Part shown: in pieces, positions 24,551 through 33,942 of the stretch | Position numbering within the stretch: the first letter of the stretch is position 1 | Layout of the letters: every line of letters starts with the position of its first letter | NCBI GenBank assembly: GCA_002350705.1 | Contig: DEFH01000053.1 | Coordinates: forward strand, 129,758-193,757 | DNA: 64,000 bases | DNA from: Ruminococcaceae bacterium UBA2857 | Lineage (GTDB): Bacteria; Bacillota; Clostridia; Oscillospirales; Acutalibacteraceae | Direction of reading: 5' to 3' | Made by a program: the position numbers and the translations under genes | Notes under the pieces: model-generated | The model's database searches: none | Told to the model about the DNA's origin: nothing | The model's input: the letters and a program-made list of their open reading frames with translations, nothing else

Positions 24551-24862
24551 ATGGCGAGTGAGCTTATCAAGGCAGTGTTGGAGGCTGAGGAGGAATGCAG
24601 AAAAAAAGAATCCGAGGCAAAAAAACAGGCTGAGATAAAAAAGCAGAATGCACAGCAAAAGGCTAAGGAAATTGTCGCTGATGCCGAAAAACAGGTGGAA
24701 AAAATGCTCAAGGATGACTACCGTGCCATTTCGGGCAGCAGTGAAAGGCAGTTGGAAAAGGAAAAGGCAAAAACTCAAAAAGAATGTGATGAGCTTTCTG
24801 AAAAAGCCGCTAAAAATCTCGACAGAGTGACCAGGCTTGTGATAGAAATGCTGACATCATAA
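24551..24862 (+). CDS. V-type ATPase peripheral stalk subunit (G/H type)
   Basis: A 103-residue, almost wholly helical, Lys/Glu/Ala-rich coiled coil (EAEEECRKKESEAKKQAEIKKQ... AKEIVADAEKQVEKML). In V-ATPase operons this position holds the G/H peripheral-stalk subunit (called NtpF in Enterococcus hirae), which pairs with subunit E. It is the first gene of the nine-gene operon, and the 40-base gap before subunit I has no terminator. The exact letter depends on the naming scheme. Confidence 0.85.
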   Translation: MASELIKAVLEAEEECRKKESEAKKQAEIKKQNAQQKAKEIVADAEKQVEKMLKDDYRAISGSSERQLEKEKAKTQKECDELSEKAAKNLDRVTRLVIEMLTS

Positions 24863-24902
24863 AACAGCAAAAATCAATGAAATAAAGTGTGGTGATTACG
24901 AT

Positions 24903-26882
24903 TTGTCAAAGCTGAAAATGAAAGCAGTCAGAATCATTGCTCTCAAACAGGACAGAAAACGTCTTCTGGAACATCTTCAGGACTCCGCTCTTGTCCATGT
25001 GAAGCATACAGAGGTACAGGACGGCTTTCAAAGAACGGATACCTCTTCACAGCTCCGACAGTTTGAAAAAAATGCGGAACTGATGGAAAAATCTCTCAAA
25101 ATACTGGGCAATATTGCTCCCGAGAAAAAAGGATTTCTTTCAGGCTTTAAGGGCAGACGTGAGATTGACTCCGATGAAATCGGCAAAATTGCTCTCCAAT
25201 CGGGCAGAATGATTGGAATATGCGGAAAAATCAGCAAGCTGGATGCTCAGATAACAGACAATACGGCAGAACAGGCAAGAATCAGAACTTTGCTTGCTCA
25301 ACTGGAACCTTGGAAAAAACTGGATATTCCGCTCAATACGTCAGATACGGCTTCTATGGCGGTGCTGATAGGTACGCTTCCAAAGGAATATGATGATACC
25401 TCTCTTGCGGAAGTGCTGGCGGAAAAAGATCCTGAATTGGTGTTTGAAACGGAAGTCATCTATTCTTCCTCTAACCTGACAAGCGTTGTGGTGTATACTC
25501 CTAAACAGCAGAAAGACCGTGCGGAGCTGCTTCTCAGAGGAATCGGCTTTTCACGTCCCCTGAATCCGACTTCCAAAACGCCTCTTGACAAAGCAAAGCG
25601 TCTGACACAGAAAAGTGCGGATCTGAAAGAAAAAAATGAGGAACTGAAAAACGAGATTGCAAAATATGCCGAATATCGTGACAGTATCCGTGATACACAG
25701 GACTATTTTGAGCTTCGTGCCGAAAAGTACAGAGTTATTGCAGAGCTTGACCAGTCAGAACATATTTTTGTACTGAACGGTTATATTCCGGAGGAAGACT
25801 GCGGAAAACTGGAAACCATCTGTCAGAAAATACCGTCATGTGTCCTGGAATTTGAGGAAGCAGATGAAAATGCTCCCGTTAAGCTCAAAAACAATAAGTT
25901 TGCGGAGCCTGCCGAGAGTATTGTGACGATGTATTCTCCTCCGTCACATGACGATATTGACCCGACTCCCGTACTGGCATTTTTCTTTTACTTTTTCTTT
26001 GGCATGATGTTTTCCGATGCAGGCTACGGACTGTTGTTAGTCATTGCAACGGCTATCGGCATTAAAGTCTTCAAGCCTGACAAAAAAATGTATAACAATC
26101 TGAAACTGTTCCAGTATTGCGGTATTTCTACCATATTCTGGGGACTGATTTTCGGCAGTGTGTTCGGTGATGCCCCTGTCGTATTCTACAAACTGTTCAC
26201 GGGCAATGAGATTACCATGAAACAGTTGATGCCATGGATGCTCGATACACAAAAGGATGCCTTGTTCATTATGATTATGTCCATTGCCTTCGGACTGGTT
26301 CATGTACTTGTCGGAATGGGCTGTAAGTTCTATGTGTGTCTCAAACAGAAAAAATATGCGGAAGCCTTTTTTGATACAGGCTTGTGGATGATGTTGTTGG
26401 TGGGATTTGCCATTCTGGCGGCAGGCATGGCGATCGGTCAAATATTGGTATACATTGGTGCAGGCATTGCGATTGCCTGTGCAGTGGGACTTGTCCTGAC
26501 GCAAGGCCGTGAAAAGAAAGGCATTTTCGGAAAACTGATCGGCGGTGTAGCCTCTTTGTATGACATTACCAGCTATGTCAGCGATTTGCTGAGTTATTCC
26601 AGACTGCTGGCTCTCGGTCTGACGACAGGCGTTATGGCACAGGTTTTCAATATGCTCTCTACTTTGATGGGAACAAGTGTCATCGGCATTCTCTTTATGA
26701 TCGTGATTTTTATTGCAGGTCACGCTATCACCATCGGCTTGAATGCACTCGGTTCGTATGTGCATACAATGCGTTTGCAGTATGTGGAAATGTTCAGTAA
26801 ATTCTATGAGGGCGGCGGCAGGCCTTTTGAACCGTTCTCCCTCAAAAGCAAGAATTTTAAAATCAAAAATACAGATGATTAA
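24903..26882 (+). CDS. ntpI: V-type ATPase subunit I (membrane a-subunit)
   Basis: A 659-residue protein. The N-terminal 350 residues are soluble with coiled-coil segments (AKRLTQKSADLKEKNEELKNE). The C-terminal half has seven to eight membrane helices, beginning after PTPVLAFFFYFFFGMMFSDAGYG. The conserved helix with SDLLSYSRLLALGL contains the essential Arg that faces the c-ring, and GGRPFEPFS is typical of the end. Subunit I forms the ion half-channels. A TTG start at 24903 is used; the Shine-Dalgarno is weak (TGGTGA). Confidence 0.95.
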   Translation: MSKLKMKAVRIIALKQDRKRLLEHLQDSALVHVKHTEVQDGFQRTDTSSQLRQFEKNAELMEKSLKILGNIAPEKKGFLSGFKGRREIDSDEIGKIALQSGRMIGICGKISKLDAQITDNTAEQARIRTLLAQLEPWKKLDIPLNTSDTASMAVLIGTLPKEYDDTSLAEVLAEKDPELVFETEVIYSSSNLTSVVVYTPKQQKDRAELLLRGIGFSRPLNPTSKTPLDKAKRLTQKSADLKEKNEELKNEIAKYAEYRDSIRDTQDYFELRAEKYRVIAELDQSEHIFVLNGYIPEEDCGKLETICQKIPSCVLEFEEADENAPVKLKNNKFAEPAESIVTMYSPPSHDDIDPTPVLAFFFYFFFGMMFSDAGYGLLLVIATAIGIKVFKPDKKMYNNLKLFQYCGISTIFWGLIFGSVFGDAPVVFYKLFTGNEITMKQLMPWMLDTQKDALFIMIMSIAFGLVHVLVGMGCKFYVCLKQKKYAEAFFDTGLWMMLLVGFAILAAGMAIGQILVYIGAGIAIACAVGLVLTQGREKKGIFGKLIGGVASLYDITSYVSDLLSYSRLLALGLTTGVMAQVFNMLSTLMGTSVIGILFMIVIFIAGHAITIGLNALGSYVHTMRLQYVEMFSKFYEGGGRPFEPFSLKSKNFKIKNTDD

Positions 26883-26901
26883 TTATTGGAGGTAATTTAT
26901 T

Positions 26902-27375
26902 ATGGGTATGATATTTACAATCGTTGGTATCGCAATCGCAACTGTTCTGGCAGGCATCGGCTCTGCCAAAGGTGTAGGAGCTGCTGCACAGGCAGCAATG
27001 GGAGTCCTTTCAGAGGATTCCTCTATGTTCGGTAAAATGCTGGTTCTGACACTTCTCCCCGGTACACAGGGACTTTACGGCTTTATCGTTGCCTTTCTGA
27101 TGCTGATCGGTGCAGGCGTTCTCGGCGGGGGCGATACTGTTACATGGCAGCAGGGACTTGCTTATCTGGGAGCCTCTCTTTCCGTAGGTATCGGCGGTCT
27201 GGTATCGGGTATTGCACAGGGTAAAGCCGCTGTTGCAGGTATCAGTATGTGTGCAAAGGACGAAAAAAACTTCTCTAAAGCAATGGTTTCCATCACACTG
27301 GTTGAAATCTATGCACTTCTTGCTTTTATCGTTTCCCTGCTGACCGTTATTTCCATCCCCAACATTACATTTTAA
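26902..27375 (+). CDS. ntpK: V-type ATPase subunit K (c-ring proteolipid), Na+-type residues
   Basis: A 157-residue double hairpin with four membrane helices. The first hairpin has the LLPGTQGLYGF motif (Leu52, Thr55, Gln56), the second has IAQGK (Gln106) and TLVEIYALL (Glu135). These match, with constant offsets, the five residues that bind Na+ in the E. hirae c-ring (Leu61, Thr64, Gln65, Gln110, Glu139). Only the second hairpin has the carboxylate, as in V-type rings. It has a strong TTGGAGG Shine-Dalgarno. The enzyme is therefore probably Na+-coupled. Confidence 0.95.
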   Translation: MGMIFTIVGIAIATVLAGIGSAKGVGAAAQAAMGVLSEDSSMFGKMLVLTLLPGTQGLYGFIVAFLMLIGAGVLGGGDTVTWQQGLAYLGASLSVGIGGLVSGIAQGKAAVAGISMCAKDEKNFSKAMVSITLVEIYALLAFIVSLLTVISIPNITF

Positions 27376-27393
27376 TCAAAGGGTGTGCATGAC

Positions 27394-27978
27394 ATGAGCA
27401 ACGGAGAAAAAATCCTGTCAGGAATCCGACAGGAATGTGATGAAAAAATAGCCGCTGTCAATGCCGAAACAGAAACCGCCTGTCAGGAAATTCTTGATTC
27501 GGCAAAAAAGCAGGCAAAGGAAATTACAGAAAGTGCCCGCTATCAGCTGGAAGAACAGTCTGCGAAACTTTTGAAGGCTCACCAGAGCAAGAGTGCACTG
27601 GAAAAAAGAAATATGCTTCTCAAAACACGCAGAATGGAAATTGACAAGGCAGTTCAGGCAATTTTGGCATATATGATCAATCTGCCGGATAAAGTGTATT
27701 TTGAACTTGTCTATCAGATGACAAAGCACATCAGTGAAAAAGAGGGCATTGTGTATTTTAATACCAAAGACCTTGCCAGAGTGCCGAAAAACTTTGAAAG
27801 CCGTCTTGCCGAAACGGGAATCCATGCGATTGTTTCCAAAGTGCCCGATGACAGCATTGAAAGCGGCTTTATCCTCAAAAACGGTGACATTGAGGAAAAT
27901 ATGAGCTTTGCATCCGTCATAGCAGAGAAACGTGAGGAAATGGAAGACCTGATTGGCAGAGAGCTGTTTAAAGCATAA
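27394..27978 (+). CDS. ntpE: V-type ATPase subunit E
   Basis: A 194-residue peripheral-stalk subunit: an N-terminal coiled coil (residues 1-90, rich in Lys, Gln and Glu) and a C-terminal globular domain ending IEENMSFASVIAEKREEMEDLIGRELF (two parts: MSFASVIAEKREEMED and LIGRELF), the characteristic E-subunit end. ATG 27394 is preferred to GTG 27385 because AAAGGG lies at the right distance. It lies between the c-ring and subunit C genes. Confidence 0.92.
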   Translation: MSNGEKILSGIRQECDEKIAAVNAETETACQEILDSAKKQAKEITESARYQLEEQSAKLLKAHQSKSALEKRNMLLKTRRMEIDKAVQAILAYMINLPDKVYFELVYQMTKHISEKEGIVYFNTKDLARVPKNFESRLAETGIHAIVSKVPDDSIESGFILKNGDIEENMSFASVIAEKREEMEDLIGRELFKA

Positions 27979-27988
27979 GGAGGGGACT

Positions 27989-28954
27989 ATGGAATACGAA
28001 TTTTCAATCGGTTCCGTAAGGGCAAAGGAAAAAAAATTGCTGTCCTCTTCGGATATAGACCAGATGCTTGCTTTTCGGAGTGAAAAAGAACTTGTGCGTT
28101 TTCTGAAGGACAAGGGGTTCGGTGACGGTGAAAGCATTGATGCACTGCTGACAAGCAATACCGACAATATGTGGAAGTATATCAAAAGTATTGCTCCTGA
28201 TATGGGCTTGTTTGAACCGTTCTGGGTGCAGAATGATATTCATAATCTGAAAACGATCCTGAAAGGCGTGATGTCTGACAGAGATTATGCCCCTCTGCTG
28301 ATTTTCCCTTGTACCATTGATACCCAAACCATGGTTCGGACAGTGGAAAACAGACGCTTTGACAAGCTTCCCGAATGGCTCGGCAGTGCCGCAGATACGG
28401 CTTACGGACTTCTGGCGGAAACCAAGGACGCAAGACTGAGTGATGCTGTGATTGACAAAGCTGTGATGCAAAAATTGCTTACGGAAAGCAAAAAATCCAA
28501 ATCTGTTTTTTTACGGCAGTATATCAAAAGACTTGTCTTTTATGCGGATATCAAAATTGCACTGAGAGCCGCCAAAACAGGCAGTACCGAAAACTATCTC
28601 GAACAGGCATTGTGTGAAATTGACGGACTCGACAGAAAAAAACTGATGACAAGTGCGTCTGCCGGTACGGAAACCCTCATAAAATATCTGGAAAAAATCG
28701 ATTTGTACGACTGCAAAAAAGCAGTTGCCCTATATAAAAAATTCCCGTCGGAATTTGAAAAATTCGTGGACAACGGAACCATGACACTGACAAGGGAATT
28801 GTGCAGATTTTCCTGTTCGGGACCGGAACCGTTATTGGGCTATTATATGGGCTGTGAGTGCGAACGGAAAATCATCAATATGATTGCGGGAGGCATCAAA
28901 ACACAGACTCCTCCCGATAAAATAAGAGAAAGGCTGCGTGTAACCTATGGTTAA
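27989..28954 (+). CDS. ntpC: V-type ATPase subunit C (central stalk funnel)
   Basis: The 321-residue protein has the helical three-lobe pattern of bacterial/archaeal subunit C (d-type): FSIGSVRAKEKKLLSSSDI at the start, FEPFWVQNDIHNLKTILKG, and near the end PLLGYYMGCECERKIINMIAGG. It caps the c-ring and holds the F/D rotor shaft. The start follows AAGGAGGGGA. It overlaps subunit F by eight bases. Confidence 0.93.
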   Translation: MEYEFSIGSVRAKEKKLLSSSDIDQMLAFRSEKELVRFLKDKGFGDGESIDALLTSNTDNMWKYIKSIAPDMGLFEPFWVQNDIHNLKTILKGVMSDRDYAPLLIFPCTIDTQTMVRTVENRRFDKLPEWLGSAADTAYGLLAETKDARLSDAVIDKAVMQKLLTESKKSKSVFLRQYIKRLVFYADIKIALRAAKTGSTENYLEQALCEIDGLDRKKLMTSASAGTETLIKYLEKIDLYDCKKAVALYKKFPSEFEKFVDNGTMTLTRELCRFSCSGPEPLLGYYMGCECERKIINMIAGGIKTQTPPDKIRERLRVTYG

Positions 28955-29270
28955 AAATATTGCCGTAATAGGCGACAGTGAAAGCATTAAAGGCTTCGGT
29001 GCAGTCGGAATTGATATGTATCTGTGTGACGAGCCGCAGGAATCCGGCAATCTGCTCAAAAGAATCGCAGAGGGGGAGGACTATGCCATTATCTTTATGA
29101 CAGAGGAACTCTTTGAACTCTCCGCAAAGGAAAGAAGCAAATTTGCCGAAAAGACTGTGCCTGCTGTCATTCCCATTCCCTCCGCAGGAGGCAACAGGGG
29201 GATTGGTCAAAAAAGACTGTCCCTGTTTGTAGAGCAGGCTGTCGGCTCAGATATTCTCTTTGGAAATTGA
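28947..29270 (+). CDS. V-type ATPase subunit F
   Basis: A 107-residue Rossmann-like protein: IAVIGDSESIKGFGAVGIDM is the conserved N-terminus, with DYAIIFMTEELFE in the middle and VPAVIPIPSAGGNRGIG at the end. It binds subunit D in the rotor shaft. In E. hirae nomenclature it is NtpG. It overlaps subunit C and lies 10 bases before subunit A. Confidence 0.93.
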   Translation: MVKNIAVIGDSESIKGFGAVGIDMYLCDEPQESGNLLKRIAEGEDYAIIFMTEELFELSAKERSKFAEKTVPAVIPIPSAGGNRGIGQKRLSLFVEQAVGSDILFGN

Positions 29271-29280
29271 GGTGTAAATT

Positions 29281-31047
29281 TTGACAAACGGAGTTATTAC
29301 AAAAGTCGCAGGACCTTTGGTCATTGCCGAGGGTATGCGTGATGCAAATATGTTTGACGTGGTAAGAGTCAGCAAGGAAAGACTGATCGGTGAGATCATC
29401 GAAATGCACGGTGACAGAGCGTCTATCCAGGTCTATGAAGAAACTTCCGGTCTTGGACCGGGTGAGGCGGTGGAGTCTACCGGACATCCTTTGTCGGTGG
29501 AGCTTGGTCCGGGTCTGATTGGTGCTATCTATGACGGTATCCAGAGACCGCTGAGCGAAATTATGAAAGTGGCAGGCAACACTTTGACAAGAGGTATTGA
29601 AGTACCGTCCCTTGACCATCACAAAAAATGGCATTTTGTCCCCAAAGTCAAAAAGGGTACCGAGGTGTCGGCCGGTGATGTTCTCGGTACCGTCAAGGAA
29701 ACCAATGCGGTTATCCATAAAATTCTCGTGCCGAACGGCATGAAAGGCACTGTCCTCGAAATCAAAGAGGGCGACTTCACCATAGATGATACGGTTGCCG
29801 TTCTCGAAAACGATGGAAAGAAAACCAATGTACAGATGGCAGTGAAATGGCCTGTCCGTGTCGGCAGACCTTACAAAAGAAAACTCTCTCCCGATATTCT
29901 TCTGACAACCGGTCAGAGAACCATTGATACACTTTTCCCGATCGCCAAAGGCGGCGTGGCAGCCGTTCCGGGTCCTTTCGGTTCGGGAAAGACCGTTGTA
30001 CAGCACCAGCTTGCAAAATGGGCAGCCGCTGATATTATCGTATACATTGGCTGCGGTGAGCGTGGCAACGAAATGACAGACGTTCTCAACGAGTTCCCGG
30101 AACTGAAAGATCCCCGTACAGGCAACTCTCTGATGGAGCGTACCGTATTGATTGCCAATACATCCGATATGCCTGTTGCCGCCCGTGAAGCGTCTATTTA
30201 TACAGGCATTACAATTGCAGAATATTTCCGTGATATGGGTTATACCGTAGCACTCATGGCAGACTCTACTTCCCGTTGGGCAGAGGCTCTGCGTGAAATG
30301 TCGGGCCGTCTGGAAGAAATGCCCGGTGAAGAAGGTTATCCGGCGTATCTGGGAAGCCGTCTGGCACAGTTCTATGAAAGAGCGGGACGTGTCATTGTCA
30401 ACGGCAGTGATGATACAGAAGGTGCTTTGTCCGTTATCGGTGCGGTATCACCTCCGGGCGGTGATATTTCTGAGCCTGTTTCTCAGGCGACCCTGCGAAT
30501 TGTCAAAGTATTCTGGGGACTGGATGCGGCTCTTGCCTATAAGAGACATTTCCCTGCCATTAACTGGCTGACAAGCTATTCCCTCTATACAGACCAGCTC
30601 GAAGACTGGTTTGCCGAAAACGCTTCTCCGGATTTCATGAAACTGCGTGCAAGATTAATGTCTCTGCTGCAGGATGAGTCTGAATTGCAGGAAATTGTGA
30701 ATCTGGTCGGTATGGATGCTCTTTCCGCAACCGACAGACTCAAGCTGGAAACAGCCCGTTCTATCCGTGAGGACTATCTGCACCAGAATGCATTTGATTC
30801 TGTTGATACCTATACTTCTCTGAAAAAGCAGGTTCTGATGATGAGAGCCATTCTCCTGTGCTATGATAAGTCTGTCGAGGCACTCAAAGACGGTGCCAAT
30901 ACAGAGCTGCTCATTGGAATGTCCGTGCGTGAGCGTGTCGGCAGATTCAAATATGAGGAAGAAACCAATATCGACAGAGAATTTGATGCGATCAGTGCCA
31001 TGCTGGAAAAGGAAATCAAAGACGTTCTGGAAAGGAGTGAGGACTGA
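29281..31047 (+). CDS. ntpA: V-type ATPase catalytic subunit A
   Basis: The 588-residue catalytic subunit. Walker A is GPFGSGKTV, preceded by [12 protein letters not shown]. The A-subunit-specific insert (about residues 110-200) is present. [53 protein letters not shown] (read as [13 protein letters not shown] and [12 protein letters not shown]) and [14 protein letters not shown] are conserved. It uses a TTG start at 29281 after TGAGGTG. Its stop overlaps the start of subunit B by one base. Confidence 0.97.
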   Translation: MTNGVITKVAGPLVIAEGMRDANMFDVVRVSKERLIGEIIEMHGDRASIQVYEETSGLGPGEAVESTGHPLSVELGPGLIGAIYDGIQRPLSEIMKVAGNTLTRGIEVPSLDHHKKWHFVPKVKKGTEVSAGDVLGTVKETNAVIHKILVPNGMKGTVLEIKEGDFTIDDTVAVLENDGKKTNVQMAVKWPVRVGRPYKRKLSPDILLTTGQRTIDTLFPIAKGGVAAVPGPFGSGKTVVQHQLAKWAAADIIVYIGCGERGNEMTDVLNEFPELKDPRTGNSLMERTVLIANTSDMPVAAREASIYTGITIAEYFRDMGYTVALMADSTSRWAEALREMSGRLEEMPGEEGYPAYLGSRLAQFYERAGRVIVNGSDDTEGALSVIGAVSPPGGDISEPVSQATLRIVKVFWGLDAALAYKRHFPAINWLTSYSLYTDQLEDWFAENASPDFMKLRARLMSLLQDESELQEIVNLVGMDALSATDRLKLETARSIREDYLHQNAFDSVDTYTSLKKQVLMMRAILLCYDKSVEALKDGANTELLIGMSVRERVGRFKYEEETNIDREFDAISAMLEKEIKDVLERSED

Positions 31048-32417
31048 TGCCAAAGGAATACCGTACCATAAGAGAGGTTGCCGGTCCTCTGATGATGGTA
31101 AGTGACGTGGAAGGCGTTACCTACAATGAACTCGGTGAAATTGAACTGCCCAACGGTGACATCCGTCGCTGTCAGGTACTGGAAATAGACGGAAAAAATG
31201 CTCTGGTACAGCTCTTTGAGTCTGCCGCAGGCATTAACCTTGCCCAGTCCAAAGTAAGATTTATCGGACGTTCGATGGAACTGCCTGTGTCATCGGATAT
31301 GCTTTCACGAGTATTTGACGGTCTGGGCAACCCCATTGATGACGGTCCCGCGATTATTCCCGAAAAAAGAATGGACATCAACGGTACGCCGATGAACCCT
31401 GCCGCCCGTGACTATCCGCAGGAGTTTATCCAGACCGGTGTCTCTGCCATAGACGGTCTGAACACTCTTGTAAGAGGCCAGAAACTGCCGATTTTCTCGG
31501 CATCCGGTCTGCCTCATGCGCAGCTTGCCGCACAGATCGCAAGACAGGCGGCTGTGCGTGGCAAAAATGAACAGTTTGCGGTCGTTTTTGCGGCAATGGG
31601 TATCACTTATGAAGAATCCGAATATTTTGTCCGTTCGTTCCGTGAGACGGGGGCATTGGACAGAACCGTTATGTTTGTCAACCTTGCGAACGATCCGGCG
31701 ATTGAGCGAATCGCTACTCCGAGAATGGCACTGACTGCCGCAGAGTATCTTGCATTTGATTTGGGAATGCACGTGCTTGTCATTATGACAGACATCACCA
31801 ACTATGCAGACGCTCTTCGTGAAGTCTCCGCCGCACGAAAGGAAGTTCCCGGCAGACGTGGCTATCCGGGTTATATGTACACCAACCTTGCCACACTTTA
31901 TGAACGTGCCGGCAGACAAAAAGGAAAAAATGGTTCCATTACCATGATTCCGATTCTGACCATGCCCGAAGATGACAAGACTCATCCGATTCCCGATCTG
32001 ACAGGCTATATTACGGAAGGTCAGATTATCCTGAGCCGTGAGCTTTACAGAAAAGGCATTACGCCGCCTATTGATGTATTGCCATCCCTGTCCCGTCTGA
32101 AAGATAAGGGTATCGGTGTGGGAAGAACAAGAGAAGACCATGCTGCTACTATGAATCAGCTTTTCTCAGCCTATGCGAGAGGCAAGGACGCAAGAGAACT
32201 GATGATCGTGCTTGGCGAGTCTGCTCTGACAGATATTGACAAAAAATATGCCGAGTTTGCAGAGGCTTTTGAAAAAGAGTATGTATCACAGGGCTATCAG
32301 ACCAACCGTACCATTGAACAGACACTGGATATCGGCTGGAAACTGCTGCATATTCTGCCGAGAAGTGAATTAAAGAGAATCAAAGATGATATGCTTGACA
32401 AATACTATGGAAAGTAA
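31047..32417 (+). CDS. ntpB: V-type ATPase regulatory subunit B
   Basis: A 456-residue non-catalytic nucleotide-fold subunit. It lacks the Walker A lysine loop and has instead [53 protein letters not shown] (as [12 protein letters not shown] and [13 protein letters not shown]) and [17 protein letters not shown] are family signatures. It alternates with subunit A in the head. Start overlaps the subunit A stop (TGATG). Confidence 0.97.
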   Translation: MPKEYRTIREVAGPLMMVSDVEGVTYNELGEIELPNGDIRRCQVLEIDGKNALVQLFESAAGINLAQSKVRFIGRSMELPVSSDMLSRVFDGLGNPIDDGPAIIPEKRMDINGTPMNPAARDYPQEFIQTGVSAIDGLNTLVRGQKLPIFSASGLPHAQLAAQIARQAAVRGKNEQFAVVFAAMGITYEESEYFVRSFRETGALDRTVMFVNLANDPAIERIATPRMALTAAEYLAFDLGMHVLVIMTDITNYADALREVSAARKEVPGRRGYPGYMYTNLATLYERAGRQKGKNGSITMIPILTMPEDDKTHPIPDLTGYITEGQIILSRELYRKGITPPIDVLPSLSRLKDKGIGVGRTREDHAATMNQLFSAYARGKDARELMIVLGESALTDIDKKYAEFAEAFEKEYVSQGYQTNRTIEQTLDIGWKLLHILPRSELKRIKDDMLDKYYGK

Positions 32418-32429
32418 GGTGTTGAGTGT

Positions 32430-33089
32430 ATGGCAGTGATGAACGTAAACCCGACAAGAATGCAGATGACCAAGCTCAAAAAACAACTGCAAATTGCAAG
32501 GCGTGGTCATAAAATGCTGAAAGATAAGCGTGATGAACTGATGCGTCAGTTTATCGAGCTTGTCAGACAGAATAAACAGCTCCGTGAAAAAGTCGAAGCA
32601 CAACTCGAAAACTGTAATCATCACTTTATCAATGCCAGTGCGGTAATGAGCAAACAGGCGATGGAATCGTCCCTGATGTCCTCCAAACATCAGACAGGCA
32701 TTGATGTCGGTGAAAAAAATATCATGAGTGTTGATGTACCGCTGTTTTCACAAGTACACGGCAGTGATGATGAGGGAGAAATTTTTCCTTACGGATTTGC
32801 TTTCACATCGTTTGAACTGGATGATGCGGTGTCGTCTTTGAACAGTGTGCTGCCTGATTTGATAAAACTGGCGGAAATTGAAAAAAGCTGTGAACTGATG
32901 GCGGCTGAAATCGAGCGTACCAGAAGACGAGTGAATTCTTTGGAACACGTGATGATTCCACGTTACGAGGAGACTATCAAATATATTGCCATGAAGCTGG
33001 AAGAAAACGACAGAAGCAGCCGTACACGCTTGATGAAAGTCAAGGATATGCTGCTGGAAAAAGCTCATAATTACTCTGAGAAATATTGA
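32430..33089 (+). CDS. ntpD: V-type ATPase subunit D (rotor shaft)
   Basis: A 219-residue coiled-coil rotor subunit. The N-terminal NPTRMQMTKLKKQLQIARRGHKMLKDKRDEL (as NPTRMQMTKLKKQL and GHKMLKDKRDEL) and the C-terminal IERTRRRVNSLEHVMIPR are the two conserved helices of the shaft. It is the last gene of the operon and precedes a terminator. Confidence 0.96.
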   Translation: MAVMNVNPTRMQMTKLKKQLQIARRGHKMLKDKRDELMRQFIELVRQNKQLREKVEAQLENCNHHFINASAVMSKQAMESSLMSSKHQTGIDVGEKNIMSVDVPLFSQVHGSDDEGEIFPYGFAFTSFELDDAVSSLNSVLPDLIKLAEIEKSCELMAAEIERTRRRVNSLEHVMIPRYEETIKYIAMKLEENDRSSRTRLMKVKDMLLEKAHNYSEKY

Positions 33090-33097
33090 TTTTTTAT

Positions 33098-33136
33098 GGG
33101 AACGGTTTGTAACAAGACCGTTCCTTTCTTTTTTTG
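33098..33136 (+). terminator. Terminator of the V-ATPase operon
   Basis: Stem GGAACGGT / ACCGTTCC with a 10-base loop and a long T-rich run. Confidence 0.88.
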
Positions 33137-33145
33137 CAATAATTA

Positions 33146-33164
33146 TTTATCGTAATACGATAAA
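33146..33164. promoter_or_regulatory. Perfect 19-base palindrome upstream of the DUF2975 gene
   Basis: TTTATCGTA-A-TACGATAAA has 9-bp arms around one central base. It ends six bases before the -35 box, so it is a likely operator, plausibly for the XRE protein encoded two genes on. Confidence 0.6.
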
Positions 33165-33170
33165 AATTTA

Positions 33171-33199
33171 TTGACAAACGGGATTTTGAGGTGTATAAT
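33171..33199 (+). promoter_or_regulatory. Promoter of the DUF2975/XRE operon
   Basis: TTGACA (33171-33176) and TATAAT (33194-33199) with an exact 17-base spacer. Confidence 0.9.
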
Positions 33200-33231
33200 A
33201 CAGGCAAATAATATTTTCGGAGGAAATTTTT

Positions 33232-33711
33232 ATGAATCAGAAATCTTTGTCAAACCGGCTTAAAGCCATTATCATTGGTATGGGAATCATCGGACTGGTA
33301 TTTTACGGACTTGTCGTGCCTGCACTCGGAAATGACCTTGTATCGCATTATCCCGAATACATTGACGGCTGTTATTTATGGCTGGGACTTTTATGGCTGA
33401 CGGCTGTACCGTGTTATATCGTGCTGTATCTGGCTTGGAAAATATCCGGCAATATCGGCAGGGACAATTCTTTTTCAAAAGAAAATGCCGTCAGCATGAA
33501 ACATATTTCCACGCTTGTGGCAGGCGACAGTATATTCTTCTTTGCAGGGAATATCATTTATCTTGTTATCGGCTTCAATCACCCGTCCGTTGTGCTTGCG
33601 GCACTTGTCGTTGTATTTATCGGAGTGTCGGTTTCCGTTGCGGCGGCAGTACTTTCACATCTCATTCTCAAAGCCGCCGCTCTCAAAGAAGAAAATGACC
33701 TGACAATATAA
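33232..33711 (+). CDS. DUF2975 family membrane protein
   Basis: A 159-residue protein with four membrane helices, matching the DUF2975 layout: first helix after a basic N-terminus, WLGLLWLTAVPCYIVLYLAWKI as the second, then an amphipathic loop with FSKENAVSMKHIS, and two final helices. DUF2975 genes in Firmicutes are nearly always followed by a small XRE regulator of the YozG type, as here. Function unknown. Shine-Dalgarno CGGAGGAAA. Confidence 0.87.
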   Translation: MNQKSLSNRLKAIIIGMGIIGLVFYGLVVPALGNDLVSHYPEYIDGCYLWLGLLWLTAVPCYIVLYLAWKISGNIGRDNSFSKENAVSMKHISTLVAGDSIFFFAGNIIYLVIGFNHPSVVLAALVVVFIGVSVSVAAAVLSHLILKAAALKEENDLTI

Positions 33712-33723
33712 AGGAGCGTTATC

Positions 33724-33942
33724 ATGGAGGACAGAATCGTTATTAATATAGATGTCATGCTTGCCAAGCGTAAAATGAGTGTCACGGAGCTTTCCGAAAA
33801 AGTCGGGATAACGCTTGCGAATATGTCTGTTTTAAAGAACGGCAAGGCAAAGGCAATCAAGCTTTCAACCTTGACAAAATTATGTTCCGCACTGGATTGT
33901 CAGCCGGGGGATATACTGGAATTTCAAAGAGGTGACCGGTAA
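33724..33942 (+). CDS. Small XRE-family regulator (YozG-like)
   Basis: A 72-residue helix-turn-helix protein with nothing else attached. IVINIDVMLAKRKMSVTELSEKVGITLANMSVLKNGKAKAI covers the HTH (read MLAKRKMSVTELSEKVGIT as helices 1-2), followed by LCSALDCQPGDILEFQ. It is the usual partner of DUF2975 proteins and probably regulates its own operon through the palindrome at 33146. Its stop overlaps the next start (TAATG). Confidence 0.9.
   Translation: MEDRIVINIDVMLAKRKMSVTELSEKVGITLANMSVLKNGKAKAIKLSTLTKLCSALDCQPGDILEFQRGDR

Noticed and set aside
33089..33231. Small gene between subunit D and the DUF2975 gene
   Set aside because: The gap is filled by a terminator, a palindrome and a consensus promoter; no start with a Shine-Dalgarno is seen.
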